A stretch of 64,000 nucleotides of DNA, from positions 219,159 to 283,158 of the forward strand of contig JAQCEY010000003.1 in the NCBI GenBank assembly GCA_027620075.1, written 5' to 3'. Below, piece by piece: positions 18,152-27,945 of the stretch; position 1 is the first letter of the stretch; each line of letters opens with the position of its first letter. Origin of the DNA: Pseudomonadota bacterium. GTDB taxonomy: Bacteria > Pseudomonadota > Alphaproteobacteria > Rickettsiales > UBA6187. The notes below the pieces were generated by a model. The model did not search any database, was not told where the DNA came from, and was given only the letters and a program-made list of their open reading frames with translations. Position numbers and translations under genes: made by a program.

Positions 18152-19153
18152 ATGGTTCAAAGTCACGCCGCATTAGAAACTTATCTGGCACCATTAAAAG
18201 AATTGTTCGAAGAAGATGGAGTCGCAGAGATATCAATCAACAGACCCGGAGAAGCATGGATTGAGAAGCGCGGCGATATGTACATGGTAGAGCTTCCGGA
18301 GTTTGATTTTGAGCATTTAAAAGGTCTTGCAAGGCTTATTGCACAATCAACTGAGCAAAAAGTAAGTGAGGAACGCCCGCTTTTATCGGCAACCCTTCCT
18401 AACGGATTTCGTATTCAGGTGGTGTTCCCTCCTGCAGCGGAACCCGGACATGTAATTATGTCAATTCGTAAAGGCTCTACACTTAACTGGAACCTTGATG
18501 ACTATGAAAAAATGGGAGCTTTCTCGCACACGGCAGTAGATGAACAAGACGATCCGCATGATAAAGAACTATCTGAATTGCTTGATAAAAACGAAATAAA
18601 ACAATTCATGATAAAAGCTATTCAGTATAAGAAAAACATTATCATAAGCGGTGGTACTTCAACAGGTAAAACGACATTTACAAATGCTTGCCTAAAGGCA
18701 ATCCCTGCCGAAGAACGTCTTATAACCGCAGAGGACGCACGTGAGGTTATTCTTGATCAGCACCCTAACCGTGTACACCTTCTTGCCTCAAAAGGAGGGC
18801 AGGGACGTGCACAGGTAACTACACAGGATCTTATTGAAGCCTGCTTACGTCTGCGTCCCGACAGGATAATCGTGGGAGAGGTTCGTGGTGCCGAAGCATT
18901 CAGTTTTCTGCGTGCTATCAATACCGGACACCCCGGTTCTATTTCAACACTGCACGCAGATACGCCGCAGATGGCTATGGAGCAGTTAAAGCTAATGGTT
19001 ATGCAGGCGGGGCTTGGTATGCCTCCTGCCGAGGTAAGGCAATATATCTCGCAGGTAGTTGATATTGTGGTACAGCTAAAAAGAAGCGGTAAAGTACGTC
19101 ATATTTCGGAAATATATTTCAAGAACAGACACCGCAAAACGGAAGAGGAATAA
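18152..19153 (+). CDS. virB11: Type IV secretion ATPase VirB11
   Basis: 333 residues. A hexameric ATPase at the inner face of the T4SS. It has the N-terminal domain with GVAEISINRPGEAWIEKRG, then the RecA-like core: Walker A SGGTSTGKTTF (about residues 168-178), an Asp box region ITAEDAREV, Walker B RIIVGEVRGAEAF and the His box GHPGSISTLHAD. The absence of a TadA-type long N-terminus, and virD4 directly downstream (overlap TAATG), point to VirB11 and not a pilus TadA/PilT ATPase. Matches the rvhB11 type of Rickettsiales systems. Confidence 0.93.
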   Translation: MVQSHAALETYLAPLKELFEEDGVAEISINRPGEAWIEKRGDMYMVELPEFDFEHLKGLARLIAQSTEQKVSEERPLLSATLPNGFRIQVVFPPAAEPGHVIMSIRKGSTLNWNLDDYEKMGAFSHTAVDEQDDPHDKELSELLDKNEIKQFMIKAIQYKKNIIISGGTSTGKTTFTNACLKAIPAEERLITAEDAREVILDQHPNRVHLLASKGGQGRAQVTTQDLIEACLRLRPDRIIVGEVRGAEAFSFLRAINTGHPGSISTLHADTPQMAMEQLKLMVMQAGLGMPPAEVRQYISQVVDIVVQLKRSGKVRHISEIYFKNRHRKTEEE

Positions 19154-20976
19154 TGTCCGAATTATCAAGAGCATTCAGGAATTTTGTTGCAATATCATTT
19201 GTATTTTGCGTGGTTCTGGGTATTTGCCTGACGGTTTCTGCATTTTTAGTAGTAATACTGGTTGAGGAAGTAAGAAGCGTTAGGTTTACAGGTGATATTA
19301 TCGCAGATGTCGGTTATTTCTGGGGGCGGTTCATAGAATATTGGAAAGTCTGGTGGGATAATAAATACACTTTAAAGCCACTTGACGGTATAGTGTTATC
19401 AAACGGTAATATAAGTAAGTTCTTTGTAATAAAACTTTTTGCCGCAACTATATTCCCTGTTATTTCGATGGGTACTCTTATATTAATATTCAGGGCGCCG
19501 TTAATGGACTGGCGACCTTTCAGGAAAAAAGAGTCATTACACGGTGATGCTAAGTGGGCAACCGATAAAGATTTAGAGAAGGCAGGCTTACGTGCTAAGA
19601 AAGGAGTGTTGTTAGGCAAGGATAATAAAGGGAACTTTCTGGTAGCAGGAGGCTTTCAGCACGCTTTGCTATTTGCTCCTACCGGTTCGGGAAAGGGTGT
19701 TGGATTCGTTATACCTAACCTGCTTTTTTGGGAAGATTCATGTTTTATTCACGATATTAAACTGGAAAACTATGAGCTTACAAGCGGGTGGAGAAAAGAA
19801 AAATTAAAACAGAACGTATATTTATGGAACCCTGCCGACTCAGACGGCATAAGCCATTGCTATAACCCTTTGCAGTGGATTAGCCTCAAGCCCGGACAGA
19901 TGGTTGATGACGTACAGAAAATAGCTAACATATTGCTTCCCGATACGTCGGATTTTTGGGAAAGTGAGGCAAGAAGTTTATTTACGGGGATAGTGCTGTA
20001 TTTGTGTGCCGTACCTGAGAAGGTACAGTCTTTCGGGGAGGTAGTCAGAACCTTGCGTAGTGACGATGTGGTTTATAACCTTGCGGTGGTGTTAGATACC
20101 ATAGGAAAAGACATTCACCCCGTTTCATATATGAATATAGCTTCATTCCTGCAAAAGGCAGACAAAGAGCGTTCGGGCGTTATATCGACATTGAACTCCA
20201 AGCTAGAGCTTTGGGCAAACCCGCTAATTGATACCGCTACCGCTACAAGCGATTTTAATATCAGTGATTTTAAAAGGCAGCCTACGACGGTGTATGTAGG
20301 GGTGACTCCCGATAACTTAAAGCGTCTGCAACCTTTATTGCAGGTGTTCTATCAGCAGGCAACCGAATTCCTTGCCCGTTCCATACCCACCGCAGAGGAT
20401 AAGTATGGCGTTTTATTTATGATGGACGAGTTTCCGACACTTGGAAAAATGGATCAGTTCAAAGCAGGTATAGCATATTTCCGTGGATATAAATTAAGGC
20501 TTTTCCTTATCGTACAAGATACCGAGCAGCTTAAAGATATTTATGAGGATGCGGGAATGAACTCGTTTCTTTCTAACTCTACATACCGTATAACATTTGC
20601 CGCAAATAACGTGGAAACGGCAGAACTCATCTCTAAAATGGTAGGTAACAAAACGGTTGAACAGGTTTCTGCGAATAAACCCAAGTTCCTTGACCTTAAC
20701 CCCGGTGCACGTTCCCTGCACGTTTCGGAAACACAAAGAGCCTTGTTACTTCCACAAGAGGTTGTGAGTCTGGATAGAGATCTTCAAATACTTCTGATAG
20801 AGGCAAGCCCTCCTATAAAATCTAAAAAGATAAAATATTATAAGGATTCTTTCTTCACTAAGAGGTTATTACCGCCGATATTTGTTCCGACACAAGAACC
20901 TTATGACCCTAGAAAACACGGCAAAAAAGCAGTTCAGGAACAACAGGAAGTGCAAGAAGAGGAGCAAGCGGCTTAG
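19153..20976 (+). CDS. virD4: Type IV secretion coupling protein VirD4
   Basis: 607 residues. It recruits substrates and feeds them to the T4SS. Two N-terminal membrane helices (about 10-35 and 95-120) are followed by the TraG/VirD4 ATPase: LHGDAKWA, Walker A APTGSGKGVGFVIPNLL, Walker B MMDEFPTLGKMD and the conserved LFLIVQD segment. The C-terminus is a Gln/Glu-rich tail that may take part in cargo recognition. It overlaps virB11 by one base, and its 3' end overlaps the opposite-strand PAS gene by 4 bases. Confidence 0.94.
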   Translation: MSELSRAFRNFVAISFVFCVVLGICLTVSAFLVVILVEEVRSVRFTGDIIADVGYFWGRFIEYWKVWWDNKYTLKPLDGIVLSNGNISKFFVIKLFAATIFPVISMGTLILIFRAPLMDWRPFRKKESLHGDAKWATDKDLEKAGLRAKKGVLLGKDNKGNFLVAGGFQHALLFAPTGSGKGVGFVIPNLLFWEDSCFIHDIKLENYELTSGWRKEKLKQNVYLWNPADSDGISHCYNPLQWISLKPGQMVDDVQKIANILLPDTSDFWESEARSLFTGIVLYLCAVPEKVQSFGEVVRTLRSDDVVYNLAVVLDTIGKDIHPVSYMNIASFLQKADKERSGVISTLNSKLELWANPLIDTATATSDFNISDFKRQPTTVYVGVTPDNLKRLQPLLQVFYQQATEFLARSIPTAEDKYGVLFMMDEFPTLGKMDQFKAGIAYFRGYKLRLFLIVQDTEQLKDIYEDAGMNSFLSNSTYRITFAANNVETAELISKMVGNKTVEQVSANKPKFLDLNPGARSLHVSETQRALLLPQEVVSLDRDLQILLIEASPPIKSKKIKYYKDSFFTKRLLPPIFVPTQEPYDPRKHGKKAVQEQQEVQEEEQAA

Positions 20977-21944
20977 TATTTCGAGTCACCGTCAATATAC
21001 CCTTCTTCATATTCTTCCTCATCAAGCCCGTCTAATTCGGCTAAGTCATCAAATAACTCGGAAATTGAATTTCCCCCACGTTGCTGATTATATAAGGTTT
21101 TGTCAACACAAGCGTTAAAAATATCAGTAGGGTTGTCATCGGCTATAAGCTGAGTGTAGCATACTGTTAAGGTTGTATTAAACTCGCTTCCGTCAAATAA
21201 AGCGATAGTTTCAGAGGATATGTTATCTATTATACGGTTTATTATAACGTCTTTGGCACTTTGTGTATTACAATCAAGTAAAACCAGACCGATTACCTCG
21301 TTTTCAATATGTGCCGCAATATCCTCATTACGGCATGTTTTCTTAATAATGTCCGTGTATTTATTTATAACTTTAGATACGGTCATTTCATCATGCTTTG
21401 CAAGCTTTGAAAAATTATCTATTCCAAGTGTTACGAATGTGACTTCAATAGGATCTTCGGCAATAAATTTATAGGCAGTGTTATATGCGTGCATTAAAGT
21501 GCTGATATCATTAGAACCACGCCCGTTCATTTCAGAGGCTATCTCATTTTTTAGCTCCTCAATTTTCTTGGTAAGCCTTATATCCCTTAATAATATCTCA
21601 TAATCCTGAACTGTCGGATTTTTAGATGTTAGATAAAATATCTTCATGCTAACTTCTATTTTTTTGCCGTTCTTATTTTTTACCTGAAAATTAGGTATCT
21701 TTCTTGCAACCGAGGCAAAATCATATGAAGGATCTTCAAACTCAATATTTTCTTCGAGAGATTCATTTATCCTTTCGGGTAAAAGTGAAGCAATCCTGCC
21801 TCCGACAAGTTCTTCGGGCTTATATCCTGTTAATTTTTCCGCAGCAGGGTTCATACCGACAACTTCAACAACTTTATTATTGTTATGCTGCCTGATGGTT
21901 ATTAGTGCGTCACCCTTCCTTTTAGCTGATAATGTAGTTTCCAT
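20973..21944 (-). CDS. PAS domain protein with degenerate GGDEF domain
   Basis: 323 residues, no membrane segment. Residues about 10-125 form a PAS domain (VVEVVGMNPAAEKLTGYKPEELVGGRI, DYEILLRDIR). A linker helix follows, then a region aligned with diguanylate cyclases: FVTLGIDNFSKLAKHD (like the D-x-D-x-F-K strand), RNEDIAAHIENEVIGLVLLDC where RxGGDEF would stand, and KTLYNQQRGGNSI near the end. The active-site GGDEF is replaced by IENEV, so no cyclic-di-GMP synthesis is expected. It is more likely a sensory or binding protein. The acidic C-terminus ends inside the virD4 stop region. Confidence 0.82.
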   Translation of the reverse strand: METTLSAKRKGDALITIRQHNNNKVVEVVGMNPAAEKLTGYKPEELVGGRIASLLPERINESLEENIEFEDPSYDFASVARKIPNFQVKNKNGKKIEVSMKIFYLTSKNPTVQDYEILLRDIRLTKKIEELKNEIASEMNGRGSNDISTLMHAYNTAYKFIAEDPIEVTFVTLGIDNFSKLAKHDEMTVSKVINKYTDIIKKTCRNEDIAAHIENEVIGLVLLDCNTQSAKDVIINRIIDNISSETIALFDGSEFNTTLTVCYTQLIADDNPTDIFNACVDKTLYNQQRGGNSISELFDDLAELDGLDEEEYEEGYIDGDSKY

Positions 21945-21976
21945 TTATTAATCACTTTATCTTTAATTAAGCCGGA

Positions 21977-24304
21977 TTAAGCCTGCATCGTTGATATTTT
22001 AGTGCATTTGAATTGCAGAACATCTTTCACCAAACTAACTGTTACAACGCCACCTTTAGATAATTTTCCGAATAATATCTCATCTGCCAGCGGTTTTTTA
22101 ATCTGTTCGTTTATTATTCTTTCTAAAGGTCTTGCACCGTTCTTCGAGTCATAGCCGTTTTCGGCAAGGTGTTTCCTAACCTTCTTATTCATCTCTATCT
22201 TTACCGCTTTATCCGCAAGTTGCAACTGCAAATTAAGTATAAATTTATCTACTACTTTTTCAACTACCTTAGGAGATAGCGGTGTAAACGGAATTATAGC
22301 ATCAAGCCTGTTCCGAAATTCGGGAGAGAATGTTTTATTTATAACATCGGAATCCTCACCGTTTCTATCAAAGCGACCGAATCCCATAGGTGCTTTGCTT
22401 ACTTCCTCCGCACCGGCATTGGTGGTCATTATTATTATACTGTTGCGGAAATTCAAATTCTTGCCGTTATTATCGGTTATTCTTCCATAATCCATCATCT
22501 GCAACAAAAGGTTGTATATGTCGGGGTGAGCTTTTTCTATCTCGTCAAATAATATTACCGAATAAGGGTTTTTTTCTATAGCCTCGGTCAATATACCGGC
22601 TTTGTCATAACCTACATATCCCGGAGGTGCGCCTATTAACCTTGCTATCGAATGCTGCTCCAGATATTCCGACATATCTATTCTTACCAGCTCCATATCC
22701 ATTATAAGTGCAAGCTGTGCCGCAAGTTCGGTTTTCCCCACCCCTGTAGGGCCTGAAAATAAATAACTGCCCATCGGTTTGATATTGTCCCTAAGACCTG
22801 CTCTTGACATTTTTATAGCGGTAGATAAAGACTCAATCGCAAGATCCTGTCCGAATATTATTTTCTTTAAACATGATTCGAGTTTCCTTAACTTTATACT
22901 CTCGTCCATTCCTACGTTGCGGATAGGGACTTTTGCTATTTTCGCAACTATGTTTTCAATATCGGATACACCTATTACCGCTTTCCTTTTTTCTTTCGGT
23001 GCAAGCTTTTGATGTGCGCCTGCTTCGTCTATTATATCTATTGCCTTATCAGGCAATCTTCTATTGCTGATATAGCGTCTTGAAAGGTCCACCGCAGATA
23101 TGATAGCATCTTGAGTATAAGAAACACCATGATGTTCTTCATAGTAAGGTTTTAAACCCTCAAGTATGGAAATACACATATCCCTTGTCGGCTCTTCAAC
23201 GTCTATCCTTTGAAAACGTCTTATCAATGCCTGATCTTTTTCAAAGTGGCTGTGATATTCCATATAAGTTGTAGAGCCTATACATTTGAACTCGCCCCTT
23301 GCTAAGGCCGGTTTTAAAAGATTGCCGGCATCTAAAGAGCCGCCGCTTGTAGAGCCGGCTCCTACTATGGTGTGTATTTCATCAATAAATATTATGGCAT
23401 GGGGTAATTTTTCTATTTCGGCAATTACAGATTTTATCCTTTCTTCAAAGTCACCGCGGTATTTTGTACCGGCAAGTAACGACCCCATATCCAGAGCGAA
23501 TATAACCGCTTTTTTCAAAATCCCCGGAACCTGCCCCTTCGATATTTTTAGTGCAAGACCTTCTACAAGAGCGGTTTTCCCCACACCGGGTTCACCGACA
23601 AATAACGGGTTATTCTTGGTTCGCCTGCATAGAATTTCAATCGTCCTTTGCACCTCTTCTTCCCTGCCGATAAGAATATCTACCTTGCCGGCCTCTGCCT
23701 TTTTGTTCAGGTTAATACAATATTGTGACAATGCGCTGTTATTATCTTTTTCGGTATTTACGGTAGACGGCGATACGGTAGGCTTAGGTTCATGTGCCTT
23801 CTCAAAAAGCTTTTTCGGAAATTCATCAAACAAGCCCTGCTCGTCATCGTTATAATCATCACCCTCGTCAGCGAATTTAATCACACCGTGCGATATATAG
23901 TTAATTACATCAAGATACGTAATTCCCTGTCCCTTTAAAAAAAAGACGGCATGTGATTCATGCTCGCCGAACATCTCTGCCAATACGTTCGCACCCGTCA
24001 CTATCTTGCTGTTAGCCGAATGTGCATGTATCGCCGCCCTATGAATTACTCTTTGGAAACCGGCAGTGGGCTTTACGTCCGTGTTGTTCTCAACAACTAA
24101 CGCCTCAAGGTCATTGCCTAAAAAATGCTTTAACTCCTCGCATAATGAAGGAAGGCTTCCCCCACACCCGTTAAGTACTGCACATGCGTCCGGATCTTCA
24201 GTCAATGCCAGCAATAAATGTTCTAAAGTAGCGTATTCGTGCGAACATTTATGAGCCAGCGTTAATGCTCTGTGCAAACTTAATTCAAGGTTTTTTGATA
24301 GCAT
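21977..24304 (-). CDS. clpA: ATP-dependent Clp protease ATP-binding subunit ClpA
   Basis: 775 residues, typical ClpA length. A hexameric unfoldase that feeds substrates to ClpP. It has the N-terminal Clp repeat domain (HRALTLAHKCSHEYATLEHLLLAL), AAA1 with Walker A GEPGVGKTALVEG (about 240) and GTKYRGDFEERIK, and AAA2 with Walker A GPTGVGKTELAAQ (about 510) and the C-terminal LAENGYDSKNGARPLERII. No long M-domain is seen, which argues against ClpB. AAGGGG precedes the ATG at 24304. clpS, often adjacent, is not visible; the upstream gene is unrelated. Confidence 0.95.
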   Translation of the reverse strand: MLSKNLELSLHRALTLAHKCSHEYATLEHLLLALTEDPDACAVLNGCGGSLPSLCEELKHFLGNDLEALVVENNTDVKPTAGFQRVIHRAAIHAHSANSKIVTGANVLAEMFGEHESHAVFFLKGQGITYLDVINYISHGVIKFADEGDDYNDDEQGLFDEFPKKLFEKAHEPKPTVSPSTVNTEKDNNSALSQYCINLNKKAEAGKVDILIGREEEVQRTIEILCRRTKNNPLFVGEPGVGKTALVEGLALKISKGQVPGILKKAVIFALDMGSLLAGTKYRGDFEERIKSVIAEIEKLPHAIIFIDEIHTIVGAGSTSGGSLDAGNLLKPALARGEFKCIGSTTYMEYHSHFEKDQALIRRFQRIDVEEPTRDMCISILEGLKPYYEEHHGVSYTQDAIISAVDLSRRYISNRRLPDKAIDIIDEAGAHQKLAPKEKRKAVIGVSDIENIVAKIAKVPIRNVGMDESIKLRKLESCLKKIIFGQDLAIESLSTAIKMSRAGLRDNIKPMGSYLFSGPTGVGKTELAAQLALIMDMELVRIDMSEYLEQHSIARLIGAPPGYVGYDKAGILTEAIEKNPYSVILFDEIEKAHPDIYNLLLQMMDYGRITDNNGKNLNFRNSIIIMTTNAGAEEVSKAPMGFGRFDRNGEDSDVINKTFSPEFRNRLDAIIPFTPLSPKVVEKVVDKFILNLQLQLADKAVKIEMNKKVRKHLAENGYDSKNGARPLERIINEQIKKPLADEILFGKLSKGGVVTVSLVKDVLQFKCTKISTMQA

Positions 24305-24719
24305 TACTTTCGCCCCTTCTAAGTGATATGTTAAGAGTTATTCCACTTTCAAATGCACTTTCGTTAGCAAATAATATCTTTGTCTCTGCAACATCCTTGG
24401 TATAATTCTTCAATATGATGCGGTCGGTCTTGGAAAATATTTTTAATTCGTTTGATATCTGTTTGTTGTCTTTGTGGAAAACTTCCGATAACAGGTAATA
24501 TACAAAACTGTTAGACTCATTTTTATTACCTGTTTCGTTCTTTATAATAATGTCATAGAAAGAAGGGTAATGTGAGCTGTAATGAATATTTTTTATAATA
24601 TTACTTATACATTCTGAAAATTTATTTTTATCATAATTCATAATATAAACACTCAATCTAAGTATATCCCAGAACCAATTATAACCAACATTCCTTACTA
24701 AATTGTTAACGTGGTTCAT
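24285..24719 (-). CDS. Protein of unknown function upstream of clpA
   Basis: 144 residues, rich in Asn, Ile, Lys and Tyr. Predicted helical at the start (LVRNVGYNWFWDILRLSVYIM); the C-terminus looks beta-like (ILFANESAFESGITLNISL). No family was recognised. It ends 20 bases inside the clpA start, so the two are probably co-transcribed. It is not ClpS: the characteristic ClpS core is absent. Codon use is as AT-rich as in the neighbours, so it could be a fast-evolving gene. Confidence 0.6.
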   Translation of the reverse strand: MNHVNNLVRNVGYNWFWDILRLSVYIMNYDKNKFSECISNIIKNIHYSSHYPSFYDIIIKNETGNKNESNSFVYYLLSEVFHKDNKQISNELKIFSKTDRIILKNYTKDVAETKILFANESAFESGITLNISLRRGESNAIKKP

Positions 24720-25045
24720 GATAATTTAACCGAGACTAAAAAGACTCAGGCTTCGTTGACACTATTGAGACTTCTGCAGAATGACATGTTCAACCACTAA
24801 ACTTATAGTTGTGAAAACAATTAACCGTACATACCGATGATAAATCCGCATACTAATTGAATAATCAATATGCACAACACTTTAACGAATAATGTATATT
24901 TAAACAATCGTTATACAACTCTAGGTAGTTAAAAGCGGCATCTATAAGCCTTATTGTAATAAAAATGTTAGTAATTTATTAAGGTTTTGAATGTATAATG
25001 ATTTTAGATTTGAAATAAAATTTCATTTTTTGGTTTAGGGGATAA
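24720..25045. other. Non-coding gap between divergent genes
   Basis: AT-rich. Bases about 24745-24790 look like a decayed palindromic repeat (a TTGACACTATTGAGAC... part followed by GAATGACA). AGGGGAT at 25035-25041 is the ribosome site of the next gene. No RNA gene or ORF was recognised. Confidence 0.45.
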
Positions 25046-26098
25046 ATGCAAGCAAAAAAGAGAATTTTATCTGAAGTTGATATTGATGCACTGCTAAAAA
25101 GTCCGAAAGATATCAAGTTGGATATAATAAAGAAAATAGGTAAATATTATACCGCAGGCAGTTTTTCAGATGAACAAAAAAAGGCCGCCGAGAAGATAAT
25201 ATCTACCATCGCCGATAGTGAGTCGGATGAGCAGGTCAGGCAGGCTATGTCCGAGTCCATCAAAAATTCTAATGACATTCCTCATAAAATAGTAATGCAT
25301 CTGGCGGAAGACGTTACTATCGTATCCATACCGGTATTGGAATTTTCTCCTGTTCTTACAGATGAAAACCTTATCTATATAATACAAAAAACAGATGACA
25401 TTGAAAAAGAAAAAAGCATTTCTAAAAGGGTTAATGTTTCGCAAGTAGTATCAAATGCCCTGATAGATAAGAAGCATGAGCCTGTTATAGTAACATTGCT
25501 GCGTAATAAAAGCTCACGTGTGCCTGACAAGGGTTATGAGGATATCATAAAAATCTTTGCCCATAAAAAATCAATTATGGAAGAAGTCATGCAGCGTCCT
25601 AAAGTGCCTTTATATATAGTACGTGATGCTGCTCGAAAAATGTCGCCGGATAATACGAATGATACGGTAGAGAATAATGCCGACATGGAATATAACAGCT
25701 TTATAAAGCGAGCAAGGGAAAAAGGTATTAACGATGATATAATGCCGATTTATGCTTTATGTAAGGGAAGTTTTAAGCTGTTTAAATTATGTGTGGCAAG
25801 AAATATTTACATACCGGTTGTAAATATTTCAAAGCTACTTAATAATGACGAAAGCGGTGAAAAATTCGATATCATATATCAAAGGGCAAACCTGCCGGAG
25901 AAACTTCATAGTTCTAGCAAGGTACTGTTTTTGGTATTAAGGGATTTCAGTGAAGATATTGATACCGAAATATCAAGCCTGACTGAATCGGAAGCTAAAA
26001 GAGTAATAAATAATATGATAATGCTCGCAGAAGAAATGGATGTTACCGAAAATCTTGAGTATCTGGTGTCATTAATCAATATTGGGGTAAATAAGTAA
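25046..26098 (+). CDS. DUF2336 protein, first of a tandem pair
   Basis: 350 residues, cytoplasmic and largely helical. It matches the alphaproteobacterial DUF2336 pattern: a HEAT-like series in which short helices alternate, with SDEQKKAAEKIISTI, VRQAMSESIKNSNDIPHKIVMHLAEDV and the hallmark SIPVLEFSPVLTDENLIYII. The second half has a further helical block, FKLFKLCVARNIYIPVVNI. Function is unknown; HEAT-like proteins usually bind other proteins. A close paralogue follows 27 bases downstream. The start is supported by AGGGGAT. Confidence 0.82.
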   Translation: MQAKKRILSEVDIDALLKSPKDIKLDIIKKIGKYYTAGSFSDEQKKAAEKIISTIADSESDEQVRQAMSESIKNSNDIPHKIVMHLAEDVTIVSIPVLEFSPVLTDENLIYIIQKTDDIEKEKSISKRVNVSQVVSNALIDKKHEPVIVTLLRNKSSRVPDKGYEDIIKIFAHKKSIMEEVMQRPKVPLYIVRDAARKMSPDNTNDTVENNADMEYNSFIKRAREKGINDDIMPIYALCKGSFKLFKLCVARNIYIPVVNISKLLNNDESGEKFDIIYQRANLPEKLHSSSKVLFLVLRDFSEDIDTEISSLTESEAKRVINNMIMLAEEMDVTENLEYLVSLINIGVNK

Positions 26099-26125
26099 TT
26101 AAAGCCTGAGGAATAAAAGTTTGTT

Positions 26126-27193
26126 ATGAGTGCAGAAAAAAATATAGTATCTCATGTAGATATTGAATTGCTTTTAAATAGTCCTTTAGAAGCAAAAATA
26201 GACGTAATAAAAAAAATAGGTAAGTATTACACTGAGGGAAGTCTGTCCATTCAACAAAAAGAGGCTGTAGAAAGAATACTAAGTACACTTATAAAAGAAT
26301 CCGATACTCAGGTTAAACAAGGAATATCCGAGTCTATAAAAAGTGCGTCAAACGCTTCAAATGAACTTGTTATGCAGTTGGCTCAGGATATTGATATTGT
26401 TGCAATACCTATATTGGAATTCTCAAAAGCCTTAACCGATGAAAACCTAATCTATATAATAGAAAGAACCGATGACATTGAAAAACAAAAAATCATATCA
26501 AAACGTGAAGCGGTTTCAGAGGGTGTTTCGGAGGCACTTATACATAAAGGACATGAAGACGTTGTAGTTACTTTATTAAATAACAAAGGAGCTGCAGTTT
26601 CAGAAGACGGATATAAAGAGATAGTTGAAAAATTCCCTGAGGTAAAGAATATCCTTGGTTCAATAAAACAAAGGGCAAAAGTACCTTTAAGTATTCTCAA
26701 GACCGTTAAAGAAAAGCTTATTGTAGAGGGTGATGAACAAGATATTGATAATAAGAAATCCAAGCAAGATGTCGATAAGGAATATTACCAGTTTACGCAA
26801 GTTATCAAAAAACGTGGTGTGCAGGATAATATAGCTCCGATTTATGCTTTATGTATGGGTAACATAAAGCTTTTCGAAACATGTGTTGCAAGAAAGTTAA
26901 AAGCACCAGTTATGAATGTCAGAAAAATACTGGATAGTGATGCATCAAATAGTTTTAGTGAACTTTATAAAAGAGTGGGACTGCCGGATAACCTGTTTGA
27001 TTCTACCGAAACACTACTTTGTGTTCTCAATAACCTTAGCGAAGAGCTTCCGGGTACAGGTGTAAAGCTCTCGGACAGGGATTCAAAAAGAATCATCACA
27101 AATATGCTTATGTTCGATGAAGAGGAAGGCGGTATAGAAAATATCGAATATATAATAACCCTTATAAAAAGCACCGTAGAAGGGAATGGTTAA
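26126..27193 (+). CDS. DUF2336 protein, second of a tandem pair
   Basis: 355 residues, collinear with the preceding gene from the first residues (VDIELLLNSPLEAKIDVIKKIGKYYTEGS against the corresponding stretch upstream) through AIPILEFSKALTDENLIYIIERTDDIEKQ to the C-terminus. The pair therefore arose by a full-length tandem duplication. Length differs by only five residues, so both are probably functional. Its end overlaps the convergent tsaB gene by 4 bases. Confidence 0.82.
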   Translation: MSAEKNIVSHVDIELLLNSPLEAKIDVIKKIGKYYTEGSLSIQQKEAVERILSTLIKESDTQVKQGISESIKSASNASNELVMQLAQDIDIVAIPILEFSKALTDENLIYIIERTDDIEKQKIISKREAVSEGVSEALIHKGHEDVVVTLLNNKGAAVSEDGYKEIVEKFPEVKNILGSIKQRAKVPLSILKTVKEKLIVEGDEQDIDNKKSKQDVDKEYYQFTQVIKKRGVQDNIAPIYALCMGNIKLFETCVARKLKAPVMNVRKILDSDASNSFSELYKRVGLPDNLFDSTETLLCVLNNLSEELPGTGVKLSDRDSKRIITNMLMFDEEEGGIENIEYIITLIKSTVEGNG

Positions 27194-27858
27194 GACGATT
27201 GCTTTTTAGCGTCCGGTTTCCTTATATAAAGAGGAGAGATAATTTTCGGATAATCATTAGCCTTGAATTTTTTATATGCGGCATATGCTATAGATACCGA
27301 TTCAGATGCTGCGTTCTTGTTAATGATTTTATAATCGCAGTTATTTTCCGACAGTATATCCGCTACAAGCATACTGCCGTTACCGGTTAATATGATTTCA
27401 TTGTTTTTATTGAACTTGATTATTTGGTCGTAGCTAATTAATTCCGGTTCGGTCAGAGGTTCTAGATTTGTGCCAAAAAGCTGTGTATATAGCTGCTTCC
27501 TTTTGGCATCTAGTACGACAAGTATATCCCTTTTGTTATTTTTAAGGTCAAGCTGCATGGCAACAGACTCAAAGCTTGTGACAGGTACTATAGGCGTTCC
27601 GGTTACAAGGTTAATACCCTTTACACCCGATAGCCCTATCCTGACACCCGTAAAGCTACCCGGACCTATATTTACCGCTATAGCATCTAGCTCTTTATAA
27701 TTAGTGCCGCCGTTTTTTAGTACGGTCCGGATTAGCGATATCATTTGTTCGGCTTGTTTGCCGGACTCGGTCTGAGTAATTTCACAGGCAATATTGCCGT
27801 CTTTTAGCAGTGAAACGGAACAGTCGCCGTGAGTAGTGTCTACAGAAAGAATTTTCAT
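27190..27858 (-). CDS. tsaB: tRNA threonylcarbamoyladenosine biosynthesis protein TsaB
   Basis: 222 residues. It acts with TsaD and TsaE to place the t6A37 modification on ANN-decoding tRNAs. ASKHA-fold motifs: ILSVDTTHGDCSVSLL at the N-terminus, and NIGPGSFTGVRIGLSGVKGI near residues 61-80, the signature of the family. The second half is shorter and less conserved, as usual for TsaB. Usually next to rimI or tsaE; here it stands alone on the minus strand. Confidence 0.93.
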   Translation of the reverse strand: MKILSVDTTHGDCSVSLLKDGNIACEITQTESGKQAEQMISLIRTVLKNGGTNYKELDAIAVNIGPGSFTGVRIGLSGVKGINLVTGTPIVPVTSFESVAMQLDLKNNKRDILVVLDAKRKQLYTQLFGTNLEPLTEPELISYDQIIKFNKNNEIILTGNGSMLVADILSENNCDYKIINKNAASESVSIAYAAYKKFKANDYPKIISPLYIRKPDAKKQSS

Positions 27859-27945
27859 ATTGTATAAAGAACAAAAAATAAAAATTGGAAAATAGTATAG
27901 TTTTTATATAGTAACGTATAATTAATTTCAATCAGAGTATTTTTC

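Noticed and set aside
18152-19153. Pilus ATPase TadA/PilT to match the secretin
   Set aside because: N-terminus and the direct virD4 neighbour fit VirB11; it is far from the secretin and in another operon.
23286-23855. 189-residue plus-strand frame inside clpA
   Set aside because: Antisense to the AAA1 region of clpA, without ribosome site or recognisable domain.
21977-24304. Type VI secretion ClpV or chaperone ClpB
   Set aside because: Length and lack of a long middle coiled domain fit ClpA, and there are no T6SS neighbours.
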